From the NCBI GenBank assembly GCA_028284705.1, contig JANQRE010000050.1, positions 23,201-87,200 of the forward strand: a DNA stretch of 64,000 nucleotides. Direction: 5' to 3'. Origin of the DNA: Paracoccaceae bacterium. Its GTDB lineage: Bacteria > Pseudomonadota > Alphaproteobacteria > Rhodobacterales > Rhodobacteraceae. Both the position numbers and the translations under genes were made by a program. Every line of letters starts with the position of its first letter. Within the stretch, counting starts at the first letter, position 1. Under the pieces are notes generated by a model, which was given only the letters and a program-made list of their open reading frames with translations, was not told the DNA's origin and ran no database searches. This document shows positions 36,142 to 45,763 of this stretch, piece by piece.

Positions 36142-36606
36142 TCAGGCGGGCAATCGCCCATCCGCGATCATTGCTTCCATCCTCCCAAGCGCACTGGTCC
36201 AGCCGCCTTCATGTTCGCCGACCATCTCGGGACCCTCGAAGGATAAGACCGACACATCGATCTTGAGATCGGTGCCGCCAGTCGCGGGGGTCAATTCGTA
36301 CCCTACGAGGCTGACACTCCAACTGCCTTCACCGGCGTGCAGGCGCTCTGTGAACGCAGCGGTGTGTGGCGCATCGAGACGATACCAGCGCGTATCCACC
36401 ACAAAGTCCGGATTATTCTTTGGGCCGCAGCGATGCTGATCGAAGCCGCCTTCGACAACGTCTGAGGTCACGAGAGTCAGCACATGCTCGTCGCTTGGTG
36501 CGCCCCAGATTTCGCGCTGCTTTGCATCCGTGAGGATGTGCCAAAGCGTCTCTGGGCTGGTCGCGATATGTCGGTCGAGCGTGAATTGTCCTTGGGCGTT
36601 GCTCAT
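36142..36606 (-). CDS. SRPBCC/AHSA1-family protein
   Basis: 154 residues of the START-like AHSA1 superfamily. It shows FTLDRHIATSPETLWHILTDAKQREIWGA, a beta-rich middle and the closing helix EGGWTSALGRMEAMIAD. Such proteins form a hydrophobic pocket for an unknown ligand. It overlaps the ArsR-type regulator gene by 4 nt. This pairing recurs in many proteobacteria and suggests the regulator controls the operon. Confidence 0.83.
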   Translation of the reverse strand: MSNAQGQFTLDRHIATSPETLWHILTDAKQREIWGAPSDEHVLTLVTSDVVEGGFDQHRCGPKNNPDFVVDTRWYRLDAPHTAAFTERLHAGEGSWSVSLVGYELTPATGGTDLKIDVSVLSFEGPEMVGEHEGGWTSALGRMEAMIADGRLPA

Positions 36607-36932
36607 GATTTTGTCCTTTCGATCTCTTCGGCGCGGGCAGCGATCCGATCAAGGCGGCCAAGCCATAGGGCGCGGTGTTTTTCCAGCCAGCGATCCATTT
36701 CTTTCAGCGCGCCTGCCTCGATATGCACAACCCGCACGCGCCCCTTCTTTTTCGACGTGACCAGCCCGCTGTCTTCGAGAACTTTCAGGTGTTTCAGGAA
36801 GGTTGGCAGGCTGATGTCATGCGGCGCGTGCAGCGCTTTGACCGGACTGGGGCCGTGGCTCAACTGATCCACGACAGCGCGGCGGGTCGGGTCGCCCATG
36901 GCAGAGAATATGGCGTCAAGATTGTTAGTCAT
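36603..36932 (-). CDS. ArsR-family transcriptional regulator
   Basis: 109 residues from ATG 36932 (MTNNLDAIFSAMGDPTRRAVVDQL), a winged-helix ArsR protein without the metal-binding Cys pair of ArsR/SmtB. The recognition region is HDISLPTFLKHLKVLEDSGLV. The open frame extends 16 codons upstream across what looks like operator DNA, so the shorter start is preferred although no clear ribosome site is seen. It is coupled to the SRPBCC gene. Confidence 0.83.
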   Translation of the reverse strand: MTNNLDAIFSAMGDPTRRAVVDQLSHGPSPVKALHAPHDISLPTFLKHLKVLEDSGLVTSKKKGRVRVVHIEAGALKEMDRWLEKHRALWLGRLDRIAARAEEIERTKS

Positions 36933-36935
36933 GCG

Positions 36936-36996
36936 GCTAACTATTTTGAGTCGTGCGTAAGTGTCAAGATAGTTTTCCACTTAGCTAACTATTTTG
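36936..36996. promoter_or_regulatory. Direct repeats upstream of the ArsR-type gene
   Basis: GCTAACTATTTTG occurs at 36936-36948 and again at 36984-36996, 48 bp apart. The second copy is also part of an inverted ATAGTT/AACTAT pair (about 36969-36992). The DNA is AT-rich and lies just upstream of the regulator, with dnaE on the other side. These are candidate autoregulatory sites. Confidence 0.5.
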
Positions 36997-37035
36997 CCTC
37001 TTTTCCCTCTCTCGCCCCGCGCCTAAAGTCCGCAC

Positions 37036-40000
37036 ATGAGCAGCAAACCCAGTTTCATTCACCTTCGTGTCCATTCTGAATATTCGCTTCTGGAAGGCGC
37101 CGTTCGGTTGAAGAAACTGCCCGGCCTTGCCGCCGATATGGGCATGCCCGCGGTCGCTTTGACCGACACGAACAACATGTTCGCGGCGCTGGAATTCTCT
37201 GAATATGCCAGTGGTGCGGGCGTTCAGCCGATCATCGGCTGTCAGGTCGATCTGGCCTTTGAGGAGGCCCGTCCCGGCGACAAGCCCGCCTTGCCCGCGC
37301 CGTTGGTTCTGCTCGCGCAGAGCGAGCGCGGATATGAGAACCTGATGAAGCTCAACTCGTGCCTTTATCTCGACAAAGGCGGAGTGCTGCCCGAGGTGCA
37401 GCTTGAGGAGATTGAGAGCCATGCCGAGGGTCTCATTTGCCTGACCGGCGGGCCGAGCGGACCTGTTGGAGTGATGTTGCAGCAAGGTCAGCGGCAGCGC
37501 GCCGAGGAGCTTGTCGCCCGCCTCGCACAGGCCTTCCCCGACCGGCTTTATGTCGAGTTACAACGACATCCGCGCGAGGATGGCAGCCCCATAGAGGCCC
37601 AACGTCTGACCGAGCGCGGACATGTCGAAATGGCCTATGCGATGGACCTGCCGCTGGTCGCGACAAACGATGTCTATTTCCCGAAACCGGAGATGTACGA
37701 GGCCCATGATGCGCTGATCTGCATCGCCGAAGGGGCCTATGTCGATCAGCAGCAACCGCGCAGGCGTTTGACACCTGAGCATTATTTCAAATCGCCTGAG
37801 GAAATGGCGGTTCTCTTTGCTGACTTGCCGGAAGCAATTGAAAACACGGTCGAAATCGCGCAGCGCTGCGCCTTTAAAGCCTATAAGCGGGACCCGATCC
37901 TGCCGAAATTCGCCGATGACGAGGTCGACGAATTGCGGCGTCAGGCGAAGGCGGGCTTGAAAGAGCGCCTTGCGGTCATCCCCCACGCTGCTCCGGTTGA
38001 GGAATACGAGAAACGCCTCGATTTTGAACTCGGTATCATCGAGGGCATGGGCTTTCCCGGCTACTTCCTGATCGTTGCCGACTTCATCAAATGGACCAAG
38101 GAACAGGACATTCCGGTAGGTCCGGGGCGCGGCTCGGGTGCTGGCAGCCTCGTGGCTTACGCACTGACGATCACCGACCTTGATCCATTGCGCTATTCGC
38201 TTCTGTTCGAGCGCTTCCTGAACCCCGAGCGGGTCTCCATGCCGGATTTCGACATCGACTTCTGCATGGATCGCCGCGAAGAGGTGATCCGCTATGTACA
38301 GGAGAAATACGGTCGGGACAAAGTCGGTCAGATCATCACCTTCGGTGCGCTTCTGTCAAAGGCTGCGGTTCGCGATATCGGACGCGTTTTGCAGATGCCT
38401 TACGGGCAGGTGGACCGGCTTTCGAAACTGATCCCGGTGGAGGGCGTCAAACCGGTTTCCATCGAAAAAGCCCTCGCCGATGAACCCAAACTCCGCGAAG
38501 AAGCCAAGGCCGAAGAGGTCGTTGCGCGCCTGCTGGAGTACGGTCAACAGGTCGAAGGTTTGCTCAGGAACGCCTCCACCCATGCTGCGGGCGTCGTGAT
38601 TGGCGACCGCCCATTAGACGAGTTGGTGCCGCTTTATCAGGACCCGCGCTCTGATATGCCCGCCACTCAGTTCAACATGAAATGGGTCGAGCAGGCGGGG
38701 CTTGTGAAATTCGACTTCCTTGGTCTGAAGACGCTGACGGTTATCCAGAACGCCCTCGATCTGCTGAAACAGCGCGGCTTGGAGATCGATATCGGGGCGA
38801 TCCCGCTGGACGACAAGAAAACCTACGACCTTTACGCTTCTGCCAAGACTGTCGCGGTGTTCCAGGTGGAAAGCTCTGGCATGATGGATGCGCTGCGCCG
38901 CATGAAACCCGACTGCATCGAGGACATCATTGCGCTTGTGGCCCTCTACCGTCCGGGTCCGATGGAGAACATCCCGAAATTCTGCGAAGTGAAGAACGGG
39001 CTTTCGGAACGCGAGATCCTGCATCCGACCATCGACCACATCCTCGACGAGACGCAGGGCATCATCGTTTATCAGGAGCAGGTGATGGAGATCGCGCAGG
39101 TCATGGCGGGGTATTCCCTTGGTGGCGCTGACCTCTTGCGCCGCGCTATGGGGAAAAAGATCCAGGAAGCCATGGATGCCGAGCGCCCGAAATTCATCGC
39201 CGGTGCAAAGGAAAACGGCGTCGATGACAAGAAGGCGCTCGAGGTCTGGAATCTCCTCGACAAGTTCGCCAATTACGGCTTCAACAAATCCCACGCCGCC
39301 GCCTATGCCGTGGTCAGCTACCAGACCGCGTGGCTGAAGGCGAACTATCCGGTCGAGTTCATGGCCGGTGTCATGAATTGCGATTTGCATCTGACGGATA
39401 AGCTGGGCGTCTACAAGGAAGAGATCGTCAAAACCCTCGGGCTGGAGATCGTGCCGCCTTGTGTGCACCGGTCGGAACCGATGTTCTCTGTGGCCGATGG
39501 CAAGGTCGTTTACGGCCTCGGGGGTCTGAAAAATATCGGCGTCGAGGCGATGAAGCTGGTGACCGAGGCGCGCGGCGACAAACCCTTTGCCACGCTCTTC
39601 GATTTCGCCCGCCGGGTGGATCTCAAACGCGTCGGCAAGCGCCCGCTTGAAATGCTCGCCAGGTCCGGTGCGTTCGATCAACTCGACCCCAATCGCCGCC
39701 GCGTCTTCGACAGTCTCGACGCTTTGGTTGGGTATTCCGCCGCAATCCATGAGCAACGCGAGAGCAATCAGGTTTCGCTCTTCGGCGAGGCGGGTGAGGA
39801 CTTGCCAGAACCGCGCCTCTCACCTGTAGAGGATTGGCTCCCGGGCGAACGTCTCGCCGAGGAACACACCGCCGTGGGCTTCTACCTCTCCGGCCATCCG
39901 CTCGACGACTACATGGTCGCCCTGAAACGTAAAGGCGTACTGACGTTGAGCCAGGTCGAAGAGAAGGTTCAGTCCGGGCCCCTCGTGGCCAAGATTGCCG

Positions 40001-40482
40001 GGTCGATCTCCGGTCGCCAGGATCGCAAATCGGCGCGTGGCAATCGGTTTGCGTTCGTGCAGGCGTCCGACCCGACCGGCATCTATGAGATCACCGTGTT
40101 TTCCGACACGCTCGAACAGGCAGGCGAGACCCTCACTGCGGGTACAAATGTCGTGTTGACGGTTGAGGCCACGGCAGAAGCCGATCAGTTGAAACTTCTC
40201 TGTCGCTCCGCGCAGCCCATCGACGGCGCCGTGGAAGCGGGTGCCATGGGTCTGAAGATTTTCGTCGATACCGAAGATGCGGTGCCCTCCATCGCCTCGG
40301 TTCTGGAACGCTCGGCGGCGGATAAATCCATCCGAGCACGGGGGCCGGTGTCACTTTGCCTGATGAACCCCGACCTGCCCGGCGAGGTGGAGGTTTCCCT
40401 TGGTGACGCCTTTGCGGTGAACCCCAAGGTGAAAGGCGCAATCAAGTCGCTCGGCGGAGTTGTCATGGTCGAGGAAGTCTAA
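37036..40482 (+). CDS. dnaE: DNA polymerase III alpha subunit
   Basis: 1148-residue replicative polymerase (DnaE1 type). The N-terminal PHP domain begins FIHLRVHSEYSLLEGA. The polymerase palm has VGPGRGSGAGSLVAYAL and PDFDIDFC, with Asp404 and Asp406 as the presumed catalytic pair. The fingers and HhH regions (NYGFNKSHAAAYAVVSYQTAW) and a C-terminal OB-fold (LVAKIAGSISGRQDRKSARGN) are intact. The frame is unbroken, without intein or frameshift. Confidence 0.96.
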   Translation: MSSKPSFIHLRVHSEYSLLEGAVRLKKLPGLAADMGMPAVALTDTNNMFAALEFSEYASGAGVQPIIGCQVDLAFEEARPGDKPALPAPLVLLAQSERGYENLMKLNSCLYLDKGGVLPEVQLEEIESHAEGLICLTGGPSGPVGVMLQQGQRQRAEELVARLAQAFPDRLYVELQRHPREDGSPIEAQRLTERGHVEMAYAMDLPLVATNDVYFPKPEMYEAHDALICIAEGAYVDQQQPRRRLTPEHYFKSPEEMAVLFADLPEAIENTVEIAQRCAFKAYKRDPILPKFADDEVDELRRQAKAGLKERLAVIPHAAPVEEYEKRLDFELGIIEGMGFPGYFLIVADFIKWTKEQDIPVGPGRGSGAGSLVAYALTITDLDPLRYSLLFERFLNPERVSMPDFDIDFCMDRREEVIRYVQEKYGRDKVGQIITFGALLSKAAVRDIGRVLQMPYGQVDRLSKLIPVEGVKPVSIEKALADEPKLREEAKAEEVVARLLEYGQQVEGLLRNASTHAAGVVIGDRPLDELVPLYQDPRSDMPATQFNMKWVEQAGLVKFDFLGLKTLTVIQNALDLLKQRGLEIDIGAIPLDDKKTYDLYASAKTVAVFQVESSGMMDALRRMKPDCIEDIIALVALYRPGPMENIPKFCEVKNGLSEREILHPTIDHILDETQGIIVYQEQVMEIAQVMAGYSLGGADLLRRAMGKKIQEAMDAERPKFIAGAKENGVDDKKALEVWNLLDKFANYGFNKSHAAAYAVVSYQTAWLKANYPVEFMAGVMNCDLHLTDKLGVYKEEIVKTLGLEIVPPCVHRSEPMFSVADGKVVYGLGGLKNIGVEAMKLVTEARGDKPFATLFDFARRVDLKRVGKRPLEMLARSGAFDQLDPNRRRVFDSLDALVGYSAAIHEQRESNQVSLFGEAGEDLPEPRLSPVEDWLPGERLAEEHTAVGFYLSGHPLDDYMVALKRKGVLTLSQVEEKVQSGPLVAKIAGSISGRQDRKSARGNRFAFVQASDPTGIYEITVFSDTLEQAGETLTAGTNVVLTVEATAEADQLKLLCRSAQPIDGAVEAGAMGLKIFVDTEDAVPSIASVLERSAADKSIRARGPVSLCLMNPDLPGEVEVSLGDAFAVNPKVKGAIKSLGGVVMVEEV

Positions 40483-40542
40483 TTTACAACTTCGCGTTTT
40501 CGTATCGTTGCGGTATCACGGGACGTCACACAGGGGGATAGG

Positions 40543-40869
40543 ATGCGAAGTATTTTGGGTTTTGGCCTGGTTTTGGTCGCTTGCGTAGCTTGCACGACAA
40601 TTGAAGGCTTTAAGAAAGTTGCCACTTATACTTATGAAGGGGAAGTCTACGACGTTTATTCCGCTACATCTGATGATTATGTTTTGGGCGCAGACGAGGT
40701 CTACGCCCTTGTTCCAAAAGGTATCAAACCTACCGGGTCCGCCGTCGTTGCGACTTGCCCTCTTGTGGTAGGAGATGCCGACGAAATCAAAGGATGCGAG
40801 AAGGCTTTTGGCAAAAAGCTCGAAGCGCTGAAGAATCCGAAAGCCGGTGGGGACGGCGGGATGTATTAG
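40543..40869 (+). CDS. Small putative lipoprotein
   Basis: 108 residues. The N-terminus MRSILGFGLVLVACVACTT contains a lipobox-like LVAC at 11-14, with a second Cys at 17. The mature part has a pair of cysteines (ATCPLVV and KGCEKAF) and a Lys/Gly-rich end. Codon use is more AT-rich than in neighbouring dnaE and phhA. It stands alone between them and I do not recognise the family. Confidence 0.65.
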   Translation: MRSILGFGLVLVACVACTTIEGFKKVATYTYEGEVYDVYSATSDDYVLGADEVYALVPKGIKPTGSAVVATCPLVVGDADEIKGCEKAFGKKLEALKNPKAGGDGGMY

Positions 40870-40870
40870 A

Positions 40871-41656
40871 CTAGGCCGCCGTGTCAAACCGCGCCGGTAA
40901 ATTTCCTTTCGCCATCGCACGGCGGATCGCGCTTTCGATGTCCGTCTCGATCACCGCCGCCAGTTGTTCGAAGCTCTCGATCTCAAAATAGACCGGCTGC
41001 ACGATGTCGATGCGGTAATCGGTGCGCAGAACCGTCTCCAGATCGAACGGAACGACCTCAGCGTCGCTGGACACCGCGTGCGCCAGTTCGGACGGAGAGG
41101 AGATGATCCCCGCCCCGAAGACCTTGCGTGCGCCATCCTCCCGGATCAGACCGAACTCCACGGTGAACCAGAACAGCCGGAAGAGATGTGGCAGCAGGTT
41201 CTCGTCCAGCGTCAGGGCAAAATGTCCGAACTTTTCCATGAACTGGCAGAAGGCTTCGTCGGTCAACATCGGCGCGTGGCCGAAGACCTCGTGGAAGATG
41301 TCGGGCTCTTCGAGATAGTCGATATCCTCGCGGCGGCGGATGAAGGTTGCCACGGGAAAGCGGCGTTCCGAGAGCAGCGTTGAAAACTCTTCCTGCGGGA
41401 TCAGCGCCGCGACGCCTTTGACACCTGCGCCTGTGATTTGCTTCAGCCGCGCATCAAGATCGCGCACCTGAGGGACAGCCTCAGAGGTCAATCGCAGTGC
41501 GGATAACCCGTCGAGATAGGCGCGCGAGGCGTGCGGTTGCAGCGCTTTAAACTGTCGGGTGAACAGATCCCGCCAAACCGCGTTTTCCTCGGCATCGTAG
41601 CTATAAAGACCCTCTGCGTTCGGGGTTTTGCTCTCATAGGTCGCGTTCAATGGCAT
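40871..41656 (-). CDS. phhA: Phenylalanine 4-monooxygenase
   Basis: 261-residue pterin- and non-haem-iron-dependent hydroxylase that converts phenylalanine to tyrosine. The iron ligands are His122 and His127 in DIFHEVFGHAPM and Glu167 in FWFTVEFGL. The length fits the single-domain bacterial enzyme. An Lrp-type regulator is divergently transcribed from the 113-bp spacer and probably controls it. Confidence 0.94.
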   Translation of the reverse strand: MPLNATYESKTPNAEGLYSYDAEENAVWRDLFTRQFKALQPHASRAYLDGLSALRLTSEAVPQVRDLDARLKQITGAGVKGVAALIPQEEFSTLLSERRFPVATFIRRREDIDYLEEPDIFHEVFGHAPMLTDEAFCQFMEKFGHFALTLDENLLPHLFRLFWFTVEFGLIREDGARKVFGAGIISSPSELAHAVSSDAEVVPFDLETVLRTDYRIDIVQPVYFEIESFEQLAAVIETDIESAIRRAMAKGNLPARFDTAA

Positions 41657-41702
41657 CTTGGAACTCCTGTTCGCTTTTCACCAGTATCGCCCACGTAGCT
41701 TT

Positions 41703-41757
41703 GGAAAATTTGCCTGAATTGCTGAGTTCTGATAGAAATATGAGAAATTTTCTTTCC
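41703..41757. promoter_or_regulatory. AT-rich candidate Lrp-type sites between phhA and its regulator
   Basis: GGAAAATTTGCC (41703-41714) and GAGAAATTTTCTTTCC (41742-41757) are short, partly symmetric A/T tracts in an otherwise GC-rich region. They resemble the general Lrp pattern AG-AT-rich-CT. Assignment rests on position and composition only. Confidence 0.35.
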
Positions 41758-41769
41758 AACGCGGCAAGT

Positions 41770-42228
41770 ATGAAAATATCTGATCAGGAAAGGGCGCTCC
41801 TTCGGGAAATCCAACGCGACAACAATCAGTCGCTCGGCGATCTCGCCGCAAAGGTCGGTATGGCGCAAAGTACGATTTGGCGGAAATTGCAGGAGTTCGA
41901 AGCTGCGGGTCTCATCCGTGCACGGGTCGCGCTTCTTGATCCGGTCAAAGCGGGGGCAAAGCTCTGCATCCTTGCGAGTGTCTCTCTGCGTGATCACACG
42001 GAGGAGGCGATTGACGCATTCTCAAAAATCGTCGCCCTGCATGACGAGATTCAGGAGTGCCACAAAGTGTCCGGGGCCGCCGACTACCAGCTGAAAATCC
42101 GGGTGGCGGACGTGGAGGCCTATGAGCATTTCATGACCCACTCGCTGCTGCGCAACCCGCATATCCAGTCGGTGCACTCCAGCTTTGTCCTGAAAGAGAT
42201 CAAGTCGACGACCGAGATCGCGCTTTAG
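41770..42228 (+). CDS. Lrp/AsnC-family regulator divergent from phhA
   Basis: 152 residues from ATG 41770 (MKISDQERALLREIQRDNNQS). The HTH segment is LGDLAAKVGMAQSTIWRKLQEFEAAGLI, followed by a C-terminal RAM domain ending HSSFVLKEIKSTTEIAL. Upstream in-frame ATGs exist, but this one gives the family N-terminus. Its position suggests a role as an activator of phenylalanine catabolism, similar in function to PhhR though not homologous to it. Its end overlaps the convergent slyX-like gene by 4 nt. Confidence 0.85.
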   Translation: MKISDQERALLREIQRDNNQSLGDLAAKVGMAQSTIWRKLQEFEAAGLIRARVALLDPVKAGAKLCILASVSLRDHTEEAIDAFSKIVALHDEIQECHKVSGAADYQLKIRVADVEAYEHFMTHSLLRNPHIQSVHSSFVLKEIKSTTEIAL

Positions 42229-42419
42229 TAATGCGGCGGTTTTTCCCCCGCGATGAACACGCCGCCACCTTCGCCTTGTTCTGCTTCTGCCGCCCGCTCC
42301 ATCAGCATTTGGACACGGCGTTGCAGCACCGCGATCTCGGCATCCTGACGCGCCACGACCTCGGACATCTCCTCCACCGTTTTGGTGAGATGCGCGATCT
42401 GCTCTTCCAGTTTTTCCAT
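42225..42419 (-). CDS. slyX: SlyX-family small coiled-coil protein
   Basis: 64 residues. It begins MEKLEEQIAHLTKTVEEMSEVVARQ and ends EKPPHY, the hallmark C-terminus of SlyX. The first 45 residues form a heptad coiled coil. Function is unknown. The upstream in-frame extension is not SlyX-like, so ATG 42419 is used. Confidence 0.8.
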   Translation of the reverse strand: MEKLEEQIAHLTKTVEEMSEVVARQDAEIAVLQRRVQMLMERAAEAEQGEGGGVFIAGEKPPHY

Positions 42420-42511
42420 TCTTCCCACTCCTGCGTGGCGAGACGTGACCTTGCCCCTCGGGATGCGCTTCGGTAAAGCCGAGGCGCAACTGTAGCAAGA
42501 GGCCCGTCGCC

Positions 42512-43981
42512 ATGGCAAAGGTCAAAAAACAGCCGCGTCCCAAGGCGTTGCCGCCCAAAGGATTCCGAGATTATTTCGGGCCCGAGGTCGAGGAACGCGA
42601 GGCGATGCTCGACCAGATTGCCGAGGTCTATAAGCTCTACGGGTTCGATGCTTTGGAAAGCTCCGCTGTGGAGACCGTGGAGGCTCTGGGCAAGTTCCTA
42701 CCCGATGTGGACCGCCCCAATGAGGGGGTCTTCGCGTGGCAGGAAGAGGAGAGCGATTGGCTCGCCTTGCGCTATGATCTGACCGCCCCTTTGGCGCGGG
42801 TCTATGCGCAGTTCCGCAACGACCTGCCGACCCCCTATCGCCGCTATGCCATGGGGCCCGTCTGGCGAAATGAGAAGCCCGGGCCAGGGCGGTTTCGGCA
42901 GTTTTATCAATGCGATGCGGATACGGTTGGGGCGCCGTCCGTCGCCGCGGATGCCGAGATTTGTGCGATGTTGGCGGATACGTTGGAGACCGTCGGCATC
43001 CCGCGCGGCGACTATCAAATTCGGATCAATAATCGCAAAGTCCTGAATGGGGTGCTTGAGGCGATGGGCATGGAAGATGATGGTATCCGCGCAAATGTGT
43101 TACGCACCATCGACAAATTCGACAAAGTCGGAGCTGCCGGCGTTCGTGAACTCCTCGGCGAGGGACGGCTTGACGCTTCGGGTGCCTATATCGATGGAGT
43201 TGGCCTCAAAGACTACCAAGTTGAACCGGTCCTCGACTTCCTGACCGCAAAGTCAGACGTTCCGTCGATAACGATTGATAACCTTGCTAACGCCGTCGGC
43301 ACATCGCAAGTCGGGATGCAAGGGGTCAAAGAGCTTGATGAAATTGGAAGTTCGCTTAACTCGCTTGGGTACTCGAGAGACCGCATCAACATCGACCCGT
43401 CAGTCGTACGCGGTCTCGGCTACTACACCGGCCCGGTCTACGAGGCGGAACTCACATTCGAGATCAAGGACGATAAGGGTCGTCCGCGCCAGTTTGGCTC
43501 GGTGGCCGGGGGTGGTCGCTACGACGACCTCGTGAAGCGCTTCACGGGGCAGGAAGTTCCGGCGACGGGGGTCTCCATCGGCGTGGACCGGCTGCTCGCC
43601 GCGCTCCGCATGAAGGGTCGTATGGAGAGCAAGGCGCGGGGACCGGTGATTGTCACGGTGATGGACCGCGACCGGATGGCCTCTTACCAATCCATGGTTG
43701 GCGAGTTGCGCGCGGCGGGCATTCGGGCGGAGGTCTATCTGGGCAATCCGAAAAACTTCGGCAACCAGCTCAAATATGCCGACAAACGCGAAAGTCCGAT
43801 TGCGATCATCGAAGGCTCCGATGAGGCAGAGCGGGGTGTGGTGCAGGTCAAAGACCTGATCCTAGGGGCGAAGATTGCCGAGACCGCGACCCATGAGGAA
43901 TGGAAAGACCAGCCCGCGCAGAAAGAGATTGCTCGCAGCGATCTGGTTGCCGAAATCCGCAAGATGCTGAGCGATGGCTGA
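42512..43981 (+). CDS. hisS: Histidyl-tRNA synthetase
   Basis: 489 residues of a class II synthetase. Motif 1 lies around [18 protein letters not shown], motif 2 in [27 protein letters not shown], the histidine-binding segment is [15 protein letters not shown], and motif 3 is [15 protein letters not shown]. The C-terminal anticodon-binding domain is complete. The stretch at about 43230-43400, coding residues 240-296, is visibly more AT-rich than the rest of the gene. It overlaps hisZ by 8 nt. Confidence 0.94.
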   Translation: MAKVKKQPRPKALPPKGFRDYFGPEVEEREAMLDQIAEVYKLYGFDALESSAVETVEALGKFLPDVDRPNEGVFAWQEEESDWLALRYDLTAPLARVYAQFRNDLPTPYRRYAMGPVWRNEKPGPGRFRQFYQCDADTVGAPSVAADAEICAMLADTLETVGIPRGDYQIRINNRKVLNGVLEAMGMEDDGIRANVLRTIDKFDKVGAAGVRELLGEGRLDASGAYIDGVGLKDYQVEPVLDFLTAKSDVPSITIDNLANAVGTSQVGMQGVKELDEIGSSLNSLGYSRDRINIDPSVVRGLGYYTGPVYEAELTFEIKDDKGRPRQFGSVAGGGRYDDLVKRFTGQEVPATGVSIGVDRLLAALRMKGRMESKARGPVIVTVMDRDRMASYQSMVGELRAAGIRAEVYLGNPKNFGNQLKYADKRESPIAIIEGSDEAERGVVQVKDLILGAKIAETATHEEWKDQPAQKEIARSDLVAEIRKMLSDG

Positions 43982-45056
43982 CAAGACCGCGATACGGGCG
44001 GAAGCGGAGCGCTTGCAGGCGGTCTTTCTGGCGAAGGGCGTGCAGCCGGTGACGCTGGAGTTCCTGCAACCGGCGGGCACGCTGCTGGACCTCTATGGCG
44101 AGGACATCCGGGCGCGCGCCTATGTGACCTTTGACCCGGTGCATGGCGAGCAGATGCTGCGCCCGGACTTCACCGTGCCGGTCGTGCAGATGCATATGAC
44201 CGACGGTGCGGAACCCGCGCGTTACACCTATCTGGGCGATGTGTTTCGTAAGCAGGACGCGGGCTCCATCCGGGCGCGGGAATACCTGCAACTGGGTTAC
44301 GAGGTTTTTGATCGCGCCAATCCTGTGGCAGCGGATGCGGAGGTGTTTGGCCTCTTTGCCGAGGCTTTGGCCGGCCACAAGCCGCAGGCAGTGACCGGGG
44401 ATATCGGCCTTCTGATTGCAGCTGTTAAAGGGCTGTCAACGAGCGAGCGACGGCGTGCTGCGTTGCTGCGTCATATCTGGCGGCCGGGCCGGTTCCGCGC
44501 GCTGCTGGACCGCTTCAGTGATCGCGGTGACATGCCTGCGACACGAGCGAACATATTGGAAAAACTGCAGAATTCGGATGCCGCGGAACTGGTGTCTGCT
44601 GCGGGTCCTGAGATCGGGTTGCGTAGCGCCGATGAGGTGGTCGCGCGCCTCGACACGCTGAAAGAGGACGCTACAGTCGCGCCGATCCCGGAACCCGAGC
44701 GGCAGGCGATCTCCGATATTCTTGCCCTTTCGGGCACCGTTCAGCATGCCGCTGTGGCGCTCGAAGAGATCGCGCAGGCTTATCCCGCGATTGCCGAGGC
44801 CGTTGCGCGGTTCCAGGCGCGGGTCGCATTGCTGCCCAATCCGAGCGAGATCGGGTTCGAGGGATCCTATGGGCGCACGTTGATGGAATATTACGACGGG
44901 TTCGTCTTCGGGTTTTCGCTGCCGGGCGCGGATATCCCAGTGGCGACCGGCGGGCGCTATGATGCGCTGACGCGGGTGTTGGGGCAGGGCCGCTCGATCC
45001 CCGCGGTCGGCGGCGTTATCCGGCCCGATCTGCTGGTCGCGGAGGGCGCGCGATGA
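43974..45056 (+). CDS. hisZ: ATP phosphoribosyltransferase regulatory subunit
   Basis: 360-residue HisS paralogue that lacks aminoacylation ability and activates short-form HisG in the first step of histidine synthesis. It keeps class II motifs 1 and 2 in altered form ([19 protein letters not shown] and [30 protein letters not shown]) but lacks the anticodon-binding domain. Genes on both sides overlap it (8 nt with hisS, 4 nt with hisG). Confidence 0.92.
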   Translation: MADKTAIRAEAERLQAVFLAKGVQPVTLEFLQPAGTLLDLYGEDIRARAYVTFDPVHGEQMLRPDFTVPVVQMHMTDGAEPARYTYLGDVFRKQDAGSIRAREYLQLGYEVFDRANPVAADAEVFGLFAEALAGHKPQAVTGDIGLLIAAVKGLSTSERRRAALLRHIWRPGRFRALLDRFSDRGDMPATRANILEKLQNSDAAELVSAAGPEIGLRSADEVVARLDTLKEDATVAPIPEPERQAISDILALSGTVQHAAVALEEIAQAYPAIAEAVARFQARVALLPNPSEIGFEGSYGRTLMEYYDGFVFGFSLPGADIPVATGGRYDALTRVLGQGRSIPAVGGVIRPDLLVAEGAR

Positions 45057-45763
45057 GCCTGCGATTGGGAGTGCCCTCGAAGGGGCGTCTGATGGAACAG
45101 ACCTTCGACTGGTTCAGCGCCCGCGGTGTGCGGCTCAGTCGCTCCGGCTCTGACCGGGAATATGCGGCGGCGGTGGACGGCGTTGAGGGCGTGTCGCTGG
45201 TGCTGACGAGCGCGGGGGAAATTCCTCGCGAGTTGGAGAACGGGCGTCTGCATTTGGGGGTCACCGGCACCGACCTGATCCGCGAGCAACTGCCGTTCTG
45301 GGAGAGCCAGGTGTTTGAACTGGCCGCGCTTGGTTTCGGGCATGCTGATCTGATCCTGGCCGTGCCGAAATTCTGGGTGGATGTCGAAACGCTCGATGAT
45401 CTCGATGCCGCTGCGGCGGCGTTTCGAGGTATTCACGGGTTTCGGATGCGGATCGCCACGAAATACCACCGGCTGGTGCGCGAACATCTCAAAGCCCATG
45501 GCGTGGCCGATTATCAGATCGTCGACAGTCAGGGCGCGACCGAGGGAACCGTAGCACAGCGCACGGCGGAACTGATCGCCGACATCACCTCAACCGGGGC
45601 GACGCTAGAGGCCAATCATCTGAAAATGCTGCAAGGCCCGCCGATCCTGCAATCCCAAGCCATGTTGTTGGGCTCGCGGCAGGCGGGTTGGGCGGCAGTA
45701 TCGGATGCGGCAACTGCGTTGAGCGGTCAGTTGGGGCTGACACTGCCGACGGATCTTTCGTGA
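45053..45763 (+). CDS. hisG: ATP phosphoribosyltransferase, short form
   Basis: 236 residues catalysing ATP + PRPP condensation. The start LRLGVPSKGRLMEQTFDWF and the signature TGTDLIRE and DSQGATEGTVAQRTAELIADI are family features. It lacks the C-terminal regulatory domain of long HisG, consistent with the adjacent hisZ. It overlaps hisZ (ATGA) and panC (GTGA). Confidence 0.94.
   Translation: MSLRLGVPSKGRLMEQTFDWFSARGVRLSRSGSDREYAAAVDGVEGVSLVLTSAGEIPRELENGRLHLGVTGTDLIREQLPFWESQVFELAALGFGHADLILAVPKFWVDVETLDDLDAAAAAFRGIHGFRMRIATKYHRLVREHLKAHGVADYQIVDSQGATEGTVAQRTAELIADITSTGATLEANHLKMLQGPPILQSQAMLLGSRQAGWAAVSDAATALSGQLGLTLPTDLS

Noticed and set aside
37036..40482. Intein or frameshift in dnaE
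   Set aside because: The frame is continuous and the 1148-residue length and motif order are normal.
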